Assembly (NCBI GenBank): GCA_947458985.1
Contig: CANHBA010000053.1
Coordinates: forward strand, 1 to 13,113
Length of the DNA stretch: 13,113 nucleotides
Direction: 5' to 3'
Origin: Flavobacteriales bacterium
GTDB taxonomy: Bacteria; Bacteroidota; Bacteroidia; Flavobacteriales_D; Crocinitomicaceae
The position numbers and the translations under genes were made by a program. Below are positions 6,501-13,113 of this stretch, piece after piece. Positions within the stretch are counted from its first letter, which is position 1, and each line of letters opens with the position of its first letter. A model generated the notes under the pieces. That model was not told the DNA's origin. It was given only the letters and a program-made list of their open reading frames with translations, and did not search any database.

Positions 6501-6520
6501 AAATTCATAAAAAATCGCGG

Positions 6521-7846
6521 ATGAGAAAAAAGGAAAAAATCTTCGTGCTAGACACCTCTGTATTGCTACACGACTTCGATGCAATTGTCAATTTTAAAGA
6601 ACATTTTGTAGCGATCCCAATTACGGTACTTGAAGAACTCGATAAGTTTAAAATTGGTAACGACACCAAAAATTTTTCGGCAAGAGAGGTGATTCGATTT
6701 ATTGATAAACTCTCCGGAAGCGGCTCTTTGCAAGAATGGATAAGTCTTGGCAAGGGTTTAGGCAAATTTAAAGTGGCCATGGACGAACAACCAACTGGTC
6801 TAAACGCCGAAAAGGTCTATGCAATAGGGAAGAATGACCACAAAATCATCAACGCAGCCCTGAGCTTAATGGAACTCGAGCATAAGCGCACCGTAATTTT
6901 GGTTACGAAGGATATCAATTTACGCATTAAAGCCAAAGCGCTTGGTGTTGTTGCCGAAGATTACCAAACCGGGAAAGTTGACGCCACTGATATTCAAACA
7001 GCGGGTAAATACGGTGTAGATGGCATAGATGCTGAGGTCATTCGCGAGATATTTACGCGCGGTAGCGTTGAAGAAAACGGTTTGCTGGGCGAGAAGAAAG
7101 AAACCAATGGATACTACATCTTAAAAAATGGAAAAACCTCTTCCTTGGCATTTTACAATCACCAATCCGATCAGATTGAGCGCATAGAAAAAGAATTTGT
7201 CTATGGCATCAAACCTAAAAACGCTGAGCAAGCCTTTGCTTTTCATGCGCTTTTGAATCCCGATGTCAAATTAGTAGCCATGCAAGGTGTGGCCGGTACC
7301 GGTAAAACTTTATTGGCTTTAGCATCTGCTTTAGAACAAAATAAGAAATTCAATCAGGTCATTTTAGCCCGCCCGTTGGTGCCACTTTCCAATAAAGAAA
7401 TTGGTTTTTTACCCGGAGATGCCGACGACAAAATCGGCCCTTACATGGAGCCACTCTGGGACAACCTGAAGTTTATCAAGTCGCAGTTTGGAGAGAATGA
7501 AAAGAAGTACAAGGCCATTCTCGAAATGGAACAAACCAAGCGCATCGTTATTACGCCTTTGGCTTTTATTCGAGGGCGCAGTTTGAGCAACATTATGTTC
7601 ATCATTGATGAAGCGCAAAACCTCACACCACATGAAGTCAAAACGATCATTACACGTGCTGGTGAAAACACAAAGATTGTATTTACAGGCGATGTACATC
7701 AGATAGACACCCCGTATCTGGATGAAAACAGCAATGGTTTGGCTTATTTAATCGACCGCTTGAAAGGACAGCCTTTGTTTGCGCATGTGCGTTTAGAGAA
7801 AGGCGAGCGCTCGGAATTGGCTAACTTGGCTAATGACTTACTATAA
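6521..7846 (+). CDS. PIN-PhoH family ATPase (PhoH2/YlaK-type)
   Basis: 441 residues joining two domains. Residues 6-150 form a PIN-type nuclease domain with FVLDTSVLLHD (8-18, Asp11), VLEELDKFK (36-44, Glu39), NDHKIINAAL (105-114, Asp106) and LVTKDINLRIKAKALG (127-142, Asp131). These are the acidic metal-binding positions of an active PIN domain. Residues 232-441 form the PhoH ATPase, with Walker A GVAGTGKT (256-263), Walker B MFIIDEAQN (359-367), the segment ARPLVPLSNKEIGFLPGD, and FTGDVHQIDTP (388-398). Known PhoH2 proteins combine RNA unwinding and RNase activity, in some bacteria paired with an antitoxin-like partner; no such small gene is adjacent here. Cytosolic. The gene stands alone after an 82-bp gap and overlaps the convergent methyltransferase gene by 6 bp. 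Confidence 0.95.
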   Translation: MRKKEKIFVLDTSVLLHDFDAIVNFKEHFVAIPITVLEELDKFKIGNDTKNFSAREVIRFIDKLSGSGSLQEWISLGKGLGKFKVAMDEQPTGLNAEKVYAIGKNDHKIINAALSLMELEHKRTVILVTKDINLRIKAKALGVVAEDYQTGKVDATDIQTAGKYGVDGIDAEVIREIFTRGSVEENGLLGEKKETNGYYILKNGKTSSLAFYNHQSDQIERIEKEFVYGIKPKNAEQAFAFHALLNPDVKLVAMQGVAGTGKTLLALASALEQNKKFNQVILARPLVPLSNKEIGFLPGDADDKIGPYMEPLWDNLKFIKSQFGENEKKYKAILEMEQTKRIVITPLAFIRGRSLSNIMFIIDEAQNLTPHEVKTIITRAGENTKIVFTGDVHQIDTPYLDENSNGLAYLIDRLKGQPLFAHVRLEKGERSELANLANDLL

Positions 7847-8689
7847 GCGCAGTAATTCGCCGCAATACAGCGTTTTTTCAGTCGTGGACTCTAGGTAGAG
7901 CGCTTCGTGCGTGGCTTTGCGATTCGGGAAGTACATTTCGGCTAATTCTGTCAAGAGGCTTGTTTCGATTGACGGAGAGTAGGTGTTGAGGGTCAGGTGG
8001 CCATTTGGGCTGAGAATTTGCGCACAGGCAGCAAAAAGCTGATCGATTTTATCTTCGAGTTTCCACTTTTCTCCCTTGACGCCGTTACCCCAAGCCGGCG
8101 GATCCATTAAAATGTAGTTATACTGATTGCCTCGGCGCGCTTCTCTTTCTGCAAATTTAAGAGCATCTTCTAGCACCCAGTGAATATTGAGTAAGCGGCT
8201 GGCGTCCATGTTCTGGCGCGCCCAATTCAGAATCGATTTAGAGGAGTCGACATGAAAGGTGTCGGCTCCTTTGAGCCTTGCCATGCAGCTAGCCGCACCG
8301 GTGTAGGCAAATAAATTGAGGAATTTGTCGTCTGAACTGACATGTTTGTCGATATGCGCCCAGTTGATGGCTTGTTCAGGGAATAGCCCAACGTGTTTAA
8401 AGGTGGAAGTGCCCAACACAAACTTGAGTCTGCCGTAGGAAATTTGCCATTCGGTAGGCGCATCTGCTTTGAGTGCTTTCCAACGACCGGTTTTGCCGGG
8501 TACTTCGGTGTATTCCCAATGCGCCATTGTTTTCCATTCTGTAAATGGTTTGCCGCTGTGAAAATACGCCTGAATGTCAGGTCGGATGGTGATGACTTTA
8601 CCCCAGCGTTCTAGCTTCTTGCCACCTCCGGCATCGAGTAATTGGTAATCTGGCCAAGAAGGTGCAATGGCGCGGGGTGTTTGAGACAT
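7841..8689 (-). CDS. Class I SAM-dependent methyltransferase (COG1092/RlmI-like)
   Basis: 282 residues. An N-terminal part (10-95) carries LLDAGGGKKLERWG and a beta-rich stretch. FKHVGLFPEQ (97-106) and FLNLFAYTGAAS (123-134, SAM-binding motif I) follow. Then come the acidic end of strand 2 in FHVDSSKS (145-152), DALKFA, and the motif IV NYILMDPPAWGNG (191-203). The DPPAW signature and KHVGLFPEQ are typical of the rRNA cytosine methyltransferase-like COG1092 group, but the PUA domain of RlmI is absent, so the substrate is unknown. It is the third gene of a tight minus-strand unit: its ATG follows the upstream gene's stop after one base. It meets phoH at 7841-7846, where the two stop codons (CTA/TAA) lie side by side. 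Confidence 0.9.
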   Translation of the reverse strand: MSQTPRAIAPSWPDYQLLDAGGGKKLERWGKVITIRPDIQAYFHSGKPFTEWKTMAHWEYTEVPGKTGRWKALKADAPTEWQISYGRLKFVLGTSTFKHVGLFPEQAINWAHIDKHVSSDDKFLNLFAYTGAASCMARLKGADTFHVDSSKSILNWARQNMDASRLLNIHWVLEDALKFAEREARRGNQYNYILMDPPAWGNGVKGEKWKLEDKIDQLFAACAQILSPNGHLTLNTYSPSIETSLLTELAEMYFPNRKATHEALYLESTTEKTLYCGELLRL

Positions 8690-8690
8690 A

Positions 8691-9272
8691 TTAACGCATT
8701 TTTGGGGTTTTCTTGCGACCGCCTGTCATTTGCGCCATGCGCATTTGATTTTTGGAAGGGGCCATTTGAAGTTGTTGTTGGAGCATTTTGATTTGATCCT
8801 TAAGCATGCCGTTTTTGTCGTGCTTTTTTGCTTCTGAAAGCAGTGTTAAGGCTTCTTGGCGACGTCCCGTTTGTGCACTAATTCCTGCAAGGTGCATGCG
8901 TGCTACGGCGTTGTCTTCGTTGGTGCGTAGGCCTAAAGAAATAGCTTTTCGCAACAGTTGTTCAGAAGCAGCAAAACCAAGTTCTTGGGCGCCAAGCACG
9001 GCTTTAAGATATAACACATAGGCATGTTGCTTTTTAGGCAATAAATGCGGGTGCGAAATCTTATTGATGTAAACTTTGGCTTTGTCTTGGTTGCCCACAC
9101 GCATTTGATTGAGCGCAAGGATCATGTTTTCATTGCGGAAAAAGGATAGAATGATCAGGGCTGTAATGAAGATAAAAAAGATACCCCAACCCCAGTGTCC
9201 GGAAATAAAGAGATAGACATTGAAGAAAGTGGCAACAAGTGCGAGTGCGATGCGGATAATAAATGCAGTCAT
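8691..9272 (-). CDS. Membrane-anchored TPR-like protein, function unknown
   Basis: 193 residues. Two membrane helices (about 3-22 and 28-45) are separated by a short SGHWGWG turn, followed by a soluble helical region. Residues 50-155 look like two or three TPR-type repeats (for example KAKVYINKISHPHLLPKKQ, ASEQLLRKAISLGLRTNED, AVARMHLAGISAQTGRRQEA). The tail (156-193) is Met/Gln/Lys rich, basic and probably disordered (GGRKKTPKMR). A short loop between the helices and a cytosolic TPR is the likely topology. Proteins of this layout are common in Bacteroidota and uncharacterised. It lies between the ridA-like gene (3 bp) and the methyltransferase (1 bp), so co-expression is likely, but no shared function is evident. 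Confidence 0.8.
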   Translation of the reverse strand: MTAFIIRIALALVATFFNVYLFISGHWGWGIFFIFITALIILSFFRNENMILALNQMRVGNQDKAKVYINKISHPHLLPKKQHAYVLYLKAVLGAQELGFAASEQLLRKAISLGLRTNEDNAVARMHLAGISAQTGRRQEALTLLSEAKKHDKNGMLKDQIKMLQQQLQMAPSKNQMRMAQMTGGRKKTPKMR

Positions 9273-9275
9273 AAG

Positions 9276-9713
9276 TTAAGATTCAATGGTGGCTATACAT
9301 TTGAGTTCGATGGCAATAGGGGTAGGTAGTGATGAAATTTCTACCGTTGTGCGACAAGGTAAGTTGTCTTTGAAATATTCGGCGTACAGTTTATTGTAAG
9401 TATGGAAGTCGCGTTTCATGTTGACTAAAAACACCGTAACATCGACAAGTTGGTCCCAGGAAGAACCGGAAGCTTCAAGGATAATGCGTACGTTTTCAAA
9501 AACGCTACGGCACTGTGCTTCGAAGTCAAAGGTGATGAAGTTGCCGTTGTGATCTAGCTTTAAGCCAGGCACCGACGAATCATTGGCGTCTGAGCCAGCC
9601 ACGCGCGGACCCACACCGGATAAGAATAATAAATTGCCAACACGGCGTGCGTGCGGATACAGACCTACTGGTTTGGGAGCGTTGTCTGTAGAGATACGTT
9701 CATTTGCGGACAT
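9276..9713 (-). CDS. RidA/YjgF-family deaminase, possibly 2-aminomuconate-deaminase-like
   Basis: 145 residues from the Met at 9713. RidA signature: PHARRVGNLLFLSGVGPR (20-37), an ENVRIILEASGSSWDQLVDV stretch (73-92), VFLVNMKRDFHTYNKLY (94-110), and PCRTTVEISSLPTPIAIELKCIA (119-141). Arg121 and Glu136 are 15 residues apart, as are the catalytic Arg and Glu of RidA, so imine/enamine deaminase chemistry is expected. An extra insertion (39-60) and FLVNM wording recall 2-aminomuconate deaminases of tryptophan/kynurenine degradation, but no other gene of that pathway is in the window. An in-frame Met six codons upstream (9731) is rejected because it falls inside a TAnnTTTG promoter box. First gene of a three-gene minus-strand unit. 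Confidence 0.9.
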   Translation of the reverse strand: MSANERISTDNAPKPVGLYPHARRVGNLLFLSGVGPRVAGSDANDSSVPGLKLDHNGNFITFDFEAQCRSVFENVRIILEASGSSWDQLVDVTVFLVNMKRDFHTYNKLYAEYFKDNLPCRTTVEISSLPTPIAIELKCIATIES

Positions 9714-9728
9714 TTCACAGAATTTACG

Positions 9729-9736
9729 CAAATATA
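9729..9736 (-). promoter_or_regulatory. TAnnTTTG -7 box candidate for the ridA-TPR-methyltransferase unit
   Basis: On the minus strand this reads TATATTTG, an exact match to the Bacteroidota -7 consensus, about 16 bp before the ATG at 9713. A weak TTCG (complement of 9759-9762) lies 22 bp upstream, so the -33 element is poor. It sits in the 102-bp divergent region shared with the glycosyltransferase gene. Confidence 0.45.
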
Positions 9737-9815
9737 GGGAAAGGCGAGCGATTTAAGCCGAACTCAGGTGTAAACCCTAGCGAAAAGAACAGATTAATCA
9801 TTAATTTCGTAGGAC

Positions 9816-10781
9816 ATGAGTAGCCCGAGCCAAATAGAACTATCACTCGTTATTCCGACCTTCAATGAGGAAGGCAATGTGCAGCGCCTATACAGCGAAA
9901 TCCTCGTCGTCTTGAAGCAACTCCAAATCTCAACTTACGAAGTCATTTTTATTGACGACGGAAGTTCAGATCACTCCTTACAACGCATCGAACAACTCCG
10001 CGCGCAAGACACCAATGTCCATTTCTTGCAATTTAGCCGCAATTTTGGCCACCAACATGCCCTCAAAGCTGGGCTTGACCACGCTAGAGGCGCAGCAGTT
10101 ATTAGTTTGGACGCCGACCTTCAACACCCGCCAGCGCTTATTGCCGATATGGTTCAACTTTGGCGCCAAGGTGCTGAGGTTGTTTACACACGCCGTAAAG
10201 ACAAGCAAAATGTGGGCTTGTTCAAGAAACTCAGTGCCAAAGCATTTTATTGGTTGGCGAATCGGCTTTCAGAGGTACCCATCGAAGAAGGAACCGCTGA
10301 TTTCCGTTTGCTAGATCGTAAGGTGGTAGACGCCATCAAAACTTTCAAAGAATCGCATTTGTTTTTGCGTGGTCTTATTCCTACACTTGGTTTCAAGCAG
10401 GTAGCCCTCGACTACGAGCCAGCAGCCCGTTTCAGCGGACAAAGTAAATATTCACTTGGAAAAATGTTCCATTTTGCCATCAATGGCATTACTTCATCAA
10501 GTGCTAAGCCGCTTTATTTTTCCATTTATTTAGGTCTCTTTTTTGCCTTTCTTGCTTTTGTTTACGGTTGCTACGCTATTTATATCGCTGTTTTTACCAA
10601 CGCCGCCATCACCGGCTGGACCAGCCTTATCGCCTCGGTTTTGTTTATTGGCGGCATACAAATGATACTCATCGGCATTGTCGGTATTTATTTAGGCAAG
10701 CTTTTTGTTCAGAGCAAGCAGCGTCCAACCTACATTATTAAATCCGAGACCCTAACCTCAACGGCAAGTCATGAAGCATAA
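9816..10781 (+). CDS. GT2 glycosyltransferase, polyprenyl-phosphate (DPM1/GtrB/ArnC) type
   Basis: 321 residues. The GT-A catalytic domain has VIPTFNEEGNV (12-22), IDDGSSDHS (46-54), FSRNFGHQHALKAGLDHARG (73-92) and the metal-binding SLDADLQHPP (97-106). GTADFRLLDR (159-168) and RFSGQSKYSLGKM (205-217) are typical of the dolichyl/undecaprenyl-phosphate sugar transferases. Two C-terminal membrane helices (about 233-258 and 268-294) anchor it in the inner membrane, with a cytosolic tail. Known relatives transfer a sugar from a nucleotide donor to polyprenyl phosphate, supplying a lipid-linked sugar for LPS or other glycan modification. The sugar is unknown. It overlaps porZ by 11 bp, so the two are very likely co-transcribed and coupled. 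A link to glycan handling by PorZ is inference. Confidence 0.93.
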   Translation: MSSPSQIELSLVIPTFNEEGNVQRLYSEILVVLKQLQISTYEVIFIDDGSSDHSLQRIEQLRAQDTNVHFLQFSRNFGHQHALKAGLDHARGAAVISLDADLQHPPALIADMVQLWRQGAEVVYTRRKDKQNVGLFKKLSAKAFYWLANRLSEVPIEEGTADFRLLDRKVVDAIKTFKESHLFLRGLIPTLGFKQVALDYEPAARFSGQSKYSLGKMFHFAINGITSSSAKPLYFSIYLGLFFAFLAFVYGCYAIYIAVFTNAAITGWTSLIASVLFIGGIQMILIGIVGIYLGKLFVQSKQRPTYIIKSETLTSTASHEA

Positions 10782-13098
10782 ATATTTCTTTCTTTTTATA
10801 CTCTTGATTTTTGCCCAATTTGCAAAGGCCCAACTCCCCATGGGCACCTGGAAATACCATGTAGCCAGCGCAAAAGCAATTGATATCACAACAGACGGCG
10901 AACGCATCTTTACTGCTTTAGAAAACGGACTATATATCTATAATCCTTACACAGAAGAAGGAGTCCTCAAAACAGCATTGAACGGTTTGTCCGATATCGA
11001 GATTTCTTGTTTGTACTTTGATGCACTCGATAACGCCGTCTATATCGGCTATACAAATGGCAACATCGATAAATGGCAAGCAGGTAAAATCACCAACTTA
11101 CCAGCCATCAAATTGGCTCAAATTACCAATTCAAAGCGCATCAATAAGTTCATGCGAAACGGCCCTTACATTTATGCCGCCAACGACTTTTCAATTGTCT
11201 TGATAGACGTCGCAAAAGAAGAAATCAAAGACACCTATTACCCTACCAATAGCCTTGAGCCAATTGTCGATGTCGAAATAACCGCCGATTCTATTTTTGC
11301 GCTCACCCCGACTCAAATGCTCAAAGGTTTGCGCAGCAATCCTGCTTTACCTGACTTCTCCCAATGGGATCGCGACCTTCGTTTTCCGTATCAAGCAGAA
11401 AACAAATACCGCGAGCTCCTGTCCATAAACGCACAGTTTTGGGTCTTAAGAGCCAACGAAACCTACGGCCAAGACTCCGTTTTTCGCTTGAAAAACGACA
11501 TTTTGATAAATGTCATTAACGAACCTTTTAGCTTTCAAATCAATAGCATTCATCCACTCGAAAACCAAATTGCTATTTCTATAGACGGCGGCTTTTTAAT
11601 TTATTCACCTGATGGTCTGCAGCTGAGTTCTTATTCTGCAAGTTTACTCGACCGCTGGATCAACCCAGCCCGCGTTTGTCAACTCGGTTCCTCTTACTGG
11701 AGCGCCGACCAAGCATGGGGCCTTCAAGAGCATTTAAATGCATACACCTGCAAACGTTATTTGATCGAAGGGCTGGCCAATCGGTATGTATATTCAATGG
11801 CTTGGGAAGAAGGCGTTTTGGCCATTGGTTCAGGGCGTTTAGAGGCGGAAATTGCCCCTGCTTTTACCCGAAACGGTATTCATATTTTAGAAGACCAACA
11901 ATGGCGTTTTCACAATACGCCAACCGTTACCGCCTGGGATTTCAACGCTCTTTGGGATTTCATTTCAATTGCCGTGAACCCAAAAAATCCTAAGGAAATC
12001 GCTGCAGGTACCTATTCGTTTGCACCTTTAACGGTCTTTAACGAGACAGACACCTTGGTATTCGATCAAAATAACTCGCCTATTCAGCCTGTAACAATTG
12101 GCAATGGGTGGTCTTTGATTTCAGCGCTTAAATATGATCGAAAAGGCAATCTCTGGACCGTCAATGGCTACACGGACAGGCCTCTAAAAGTGCGACAACC
12201 AGATGGCGTGTGGGCCAGTTATTACCTCGGAGCAGGAGCCTCAAACAAACTCACCACTAAAATCGAAATCGACTTCCAAGATAACGTCTGGATGGGCACA
12301 TATGCCAATGGCCTTGTCGGATTACAGCATCAAGGTACACTCAACGACCCCAGCGACGATCAAAGCATCCAACTTACAACCGGTGAGTTAATGGGAAACC
12401 TTCCCTCTAATAAAATTACTGCTCTTGCAGCCGATTTCGACGGCGAGCTCTGGATTGGAACCGATGCTGGTTTTGCGGTGCTTTACAATGCCAACGGCGC
12501 TTTTTCAGCAGGTACAGGAAATTTTGATGCCCAGCGGATCAAAATACCATATGAAGGCAATTTTGAAATTGTCTTGGGCGAAGCGAGCATTACAGATATC
12601 GAAGTAGATGGCGGCAACCGCAAATGGATGTCAACTGCCAACGCAGGCCTCATCTTACTTTCTCCCGACGGCACCGAAATCATTGCCCAATACACCGTAG
12701 ACAACTCTCCCTTGATTTCCAACACCATCTACGACATCGAACTCAACCAAACTTCAGGTGAGCTTTTTATCATTACCGATAAAGGATTGGTTTCTTTTCG
12801 CATAGACGCCACCTACGAAGACCCTACCTACGAAACCCTTAATGTGTTTCCCAATCCGGTCAAGCCAGATTATTTCGGCCCTATTACCATCCAAGGCATT
12901 CGCTATAATTCGGACGTAAAAATCACCGATGCTGGCGGTAATTTGATTTATAAAACACAATCAAACGGAGGCACTGCAACCTGGAACGGGCAAAACCTCA
13001 ACGGAGAGAAAGTTCCAACTGGGGTTTATTTCTTCTGGACCGCCAACAATTACCAAGGTGGCGACCGCAAAGTAGCTAAAGTCCTCGTGATCCGCTGA
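10771..13098 (+). CDS. porZ: Type IX secretion system component PorZ (anionic-LPS-binding surface protein)
   Basis: 775 residues, essentially the length of Porphyromonas gingivalis PorZ. A signal peptide (1-20, ending AKAQ) starts the protein. A long region of beta-propeller repeats follows, with phrases such as NGLSDIEISCLYFDALDNAV, YDRKGNLWTVNGYTDRP, QDNVWMGTYANGLVGL, LPSNKITALAADFDGELWIG and DGGNRKWMSTANAGLILLS, the two-propeller layout of PorZ. The last 86 residues (690-775) form a C-terminal domain with LNVFPNPVKP, VKITDAGGNLI, TWNGQNLNGEKVPTGVYFFW and KVAKVLVIR. Known role: PorZ sits on the cell surface with PorU, PorV and PorQ in the attachment complex, binds anionic LPS and hands it to the sortase PorU, which attaches cargo. 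Whether this organism makes A-LPS is unknown. The start overlaps the glycosyltransferase stop by 11 bp. Confidence 0.93.
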   Translation: MKHKYFFLFILLIFAQFAKAQLPMGTWKYHVASAKAIDITTDGERIFTALENGLYIYNPYTEEGVLKTALNGLSDIEISCLYFDALDNAVYIGYTNGNIDKWQAGKITNLPAIKLAQITNSKRINKFMRNGPYIYAANDFSIVLIDVAKEEIKDTYYPTNSLEPIVDVEITADSIFALTPTQMLKGLRSNPALPDFSQWDRDLRFPYQAENKYRELLSINAQFWVLRANETYGQDSVFRLKNDILINVINEPFSFQINSIHPLENQIAISIDGGFLIYSPDGLQLSSYSASLLDRWINPARVCQLGSSYWSADQAWGLQEHLNAYTCKRYLIEGLANRYVYSMAWEEGVLAIGSGRLEAEIAPAFTRNGIHILEDQQWRFHNTPTVTAWDFNALWDFISIAVNPKNPKEIAAGTYSFAPLTVFNETDTLVFDQNNSPIQPVTIGNGWSLISALKYDRKGNLWTVNGYTDRPLKVRQPDGVWASYYLGAGASNKLTTKIEIDFQDNVWMGTYANGLVGLQHQGTLNDPSDDQSIQLTTGELMGNLPSNKITALAADFDGELWIGTDAGFAVLYNANGAFSAGTGNFDAQRIKIPYEGNFEIVLGEASITDIEVDGGNRKWMSTANAGLILLSPDGTEIIAQYTVDNSPLISNTIYDIELNQTSGELFIITDKGLVSFRIDATYEDPTYETLNVFPNPVKPDYFGPITIQGIRYNSDVKITDAGGNLIYKTQSNGGTATWNGQNLNGEKVPTGVYFFWTANNYQGGDRKVAKVLVIR

Positions 13099-13099
13099 T

Positions 13100-13113
13100 A
13101 TGGTAGGCTTTGA
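13100..13113 (+). CDS. Possible start of a downstream gene (only about four codons visible)
   Basis: One base after the porZ stop codon, ATG GTA GGC TTT opens a frame (M-V-G-F) that runs off the window. The tight spacing matches the rest of the region. From memory, recO often neighbours porZ in flavobacteria, but four codons cannot confirm any identity. Confidence 0.22.

Noticed and set aside
6521..7846. PIN-PhoH gene as part of a toxin-antitoxin pair
   Set aside because: Some PhoH2 genes have a small antitoxin gene directly upstream, but the 82 bp before this start contain only a hairpin and no plausible small gene.
7847..7880. Possible terminator after phoH using CGC...GCG before a T run near 7872
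   Set aside because: Only 3 bp of stem can be paired before mismatches. The T run is within the coding strand of the methyltransferase gene.
9802..9809. TAATTTCG as a promoter -7 box for the glycosyltransferase
   Set aside because: One mismatch to TAnnTTTG, no TTTG at 19-21 bp upstream, and only 6 bp before the ATG. Too weak to call.
9952..10314. 120-residue plus-strand open frame inside the glycosyltransferase gene
   Set aside because: It overlaps the conserved DADLQHP and ADFRLLDR coding region in another frame and has no domain-like composition.

Overview
The window comes from a member of the Bacteroidota, most likely a flavobacterium-like lineage. The strongest evidence is a full-length PorZ homologue of the type IX secretion system (T9SS) at 10771-13098. 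A second secreted protein at 1479-3293 ends in a T9SS type A sorting domain. The few promoter-like sites resemble the Bacteroidota TTTG / TAnnTTTG pattern, and no convincing Shine-Dalgarno sequences precede the starts. The DNA looks like compact chromosomal backbone: genes abut or overlap, the longest gap is about 100 bp, and I see no insertion sequences, CRISPR arrays, tRNAs, rRNAs or phage genes.

Layout, left to right. (1) 1-1445: the 3' part of a methionine/glutamine-type aminotransferase, overlapping by 13 bp a nitrilase-family omega-amidase. This pair fits the glutamine transaminase / omega-amidase route. (2) 1479-3293: a secreted multi-domain T9SS cargo protein of unknown function, with a promoter-like site and a terminator-like hairpin upstream and a strong terminator downstream. 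(3) 3344-3772: a YqaA-type membrane protein, convergent with (4) 3760-5238, a secreted S41-like peptidase. (5) 5276-6438: a tiny Cys-rich lipoprotein, divergent from the peptidase, overlapping a TIGR01777-type SDR epimerase. (6) 6521-7846: a PIN-PhoH ATPase with an AT-rich hairpin before it. (7) 9713 down to 7841, minus strand: ridA-like gene, membrane TPR protein and class I methyltransferase, spaced 3 bp and 1 bp apart. (8) 9816-13098: a GT2 polyprenyl-phosphate-type glycosyltransferase overlapping porZ by 11 bp. The window then ends in what may be the first codons of another gene.

Two functional units stand out. The aminotransferase/omega-amidase pair is a metabolic repair or salvage module. 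The glycosyltransferase-porZ pair joins a membrane glycan enzyme to the T9SS surface component that, in Porphyromonas, handles anionic LPS. The secreted protein at 1479-3293 is a likely substrate of the system PorZ serves. I found no clear previously undescribed multi-gene defence or mobile system. The most open items are the uncharacterised secreted proteins, the S41-like peptidase / Cys-rich lipoprotein divergent pair, the membrane TPR protein, and several compact transcription signals that overlap genes.
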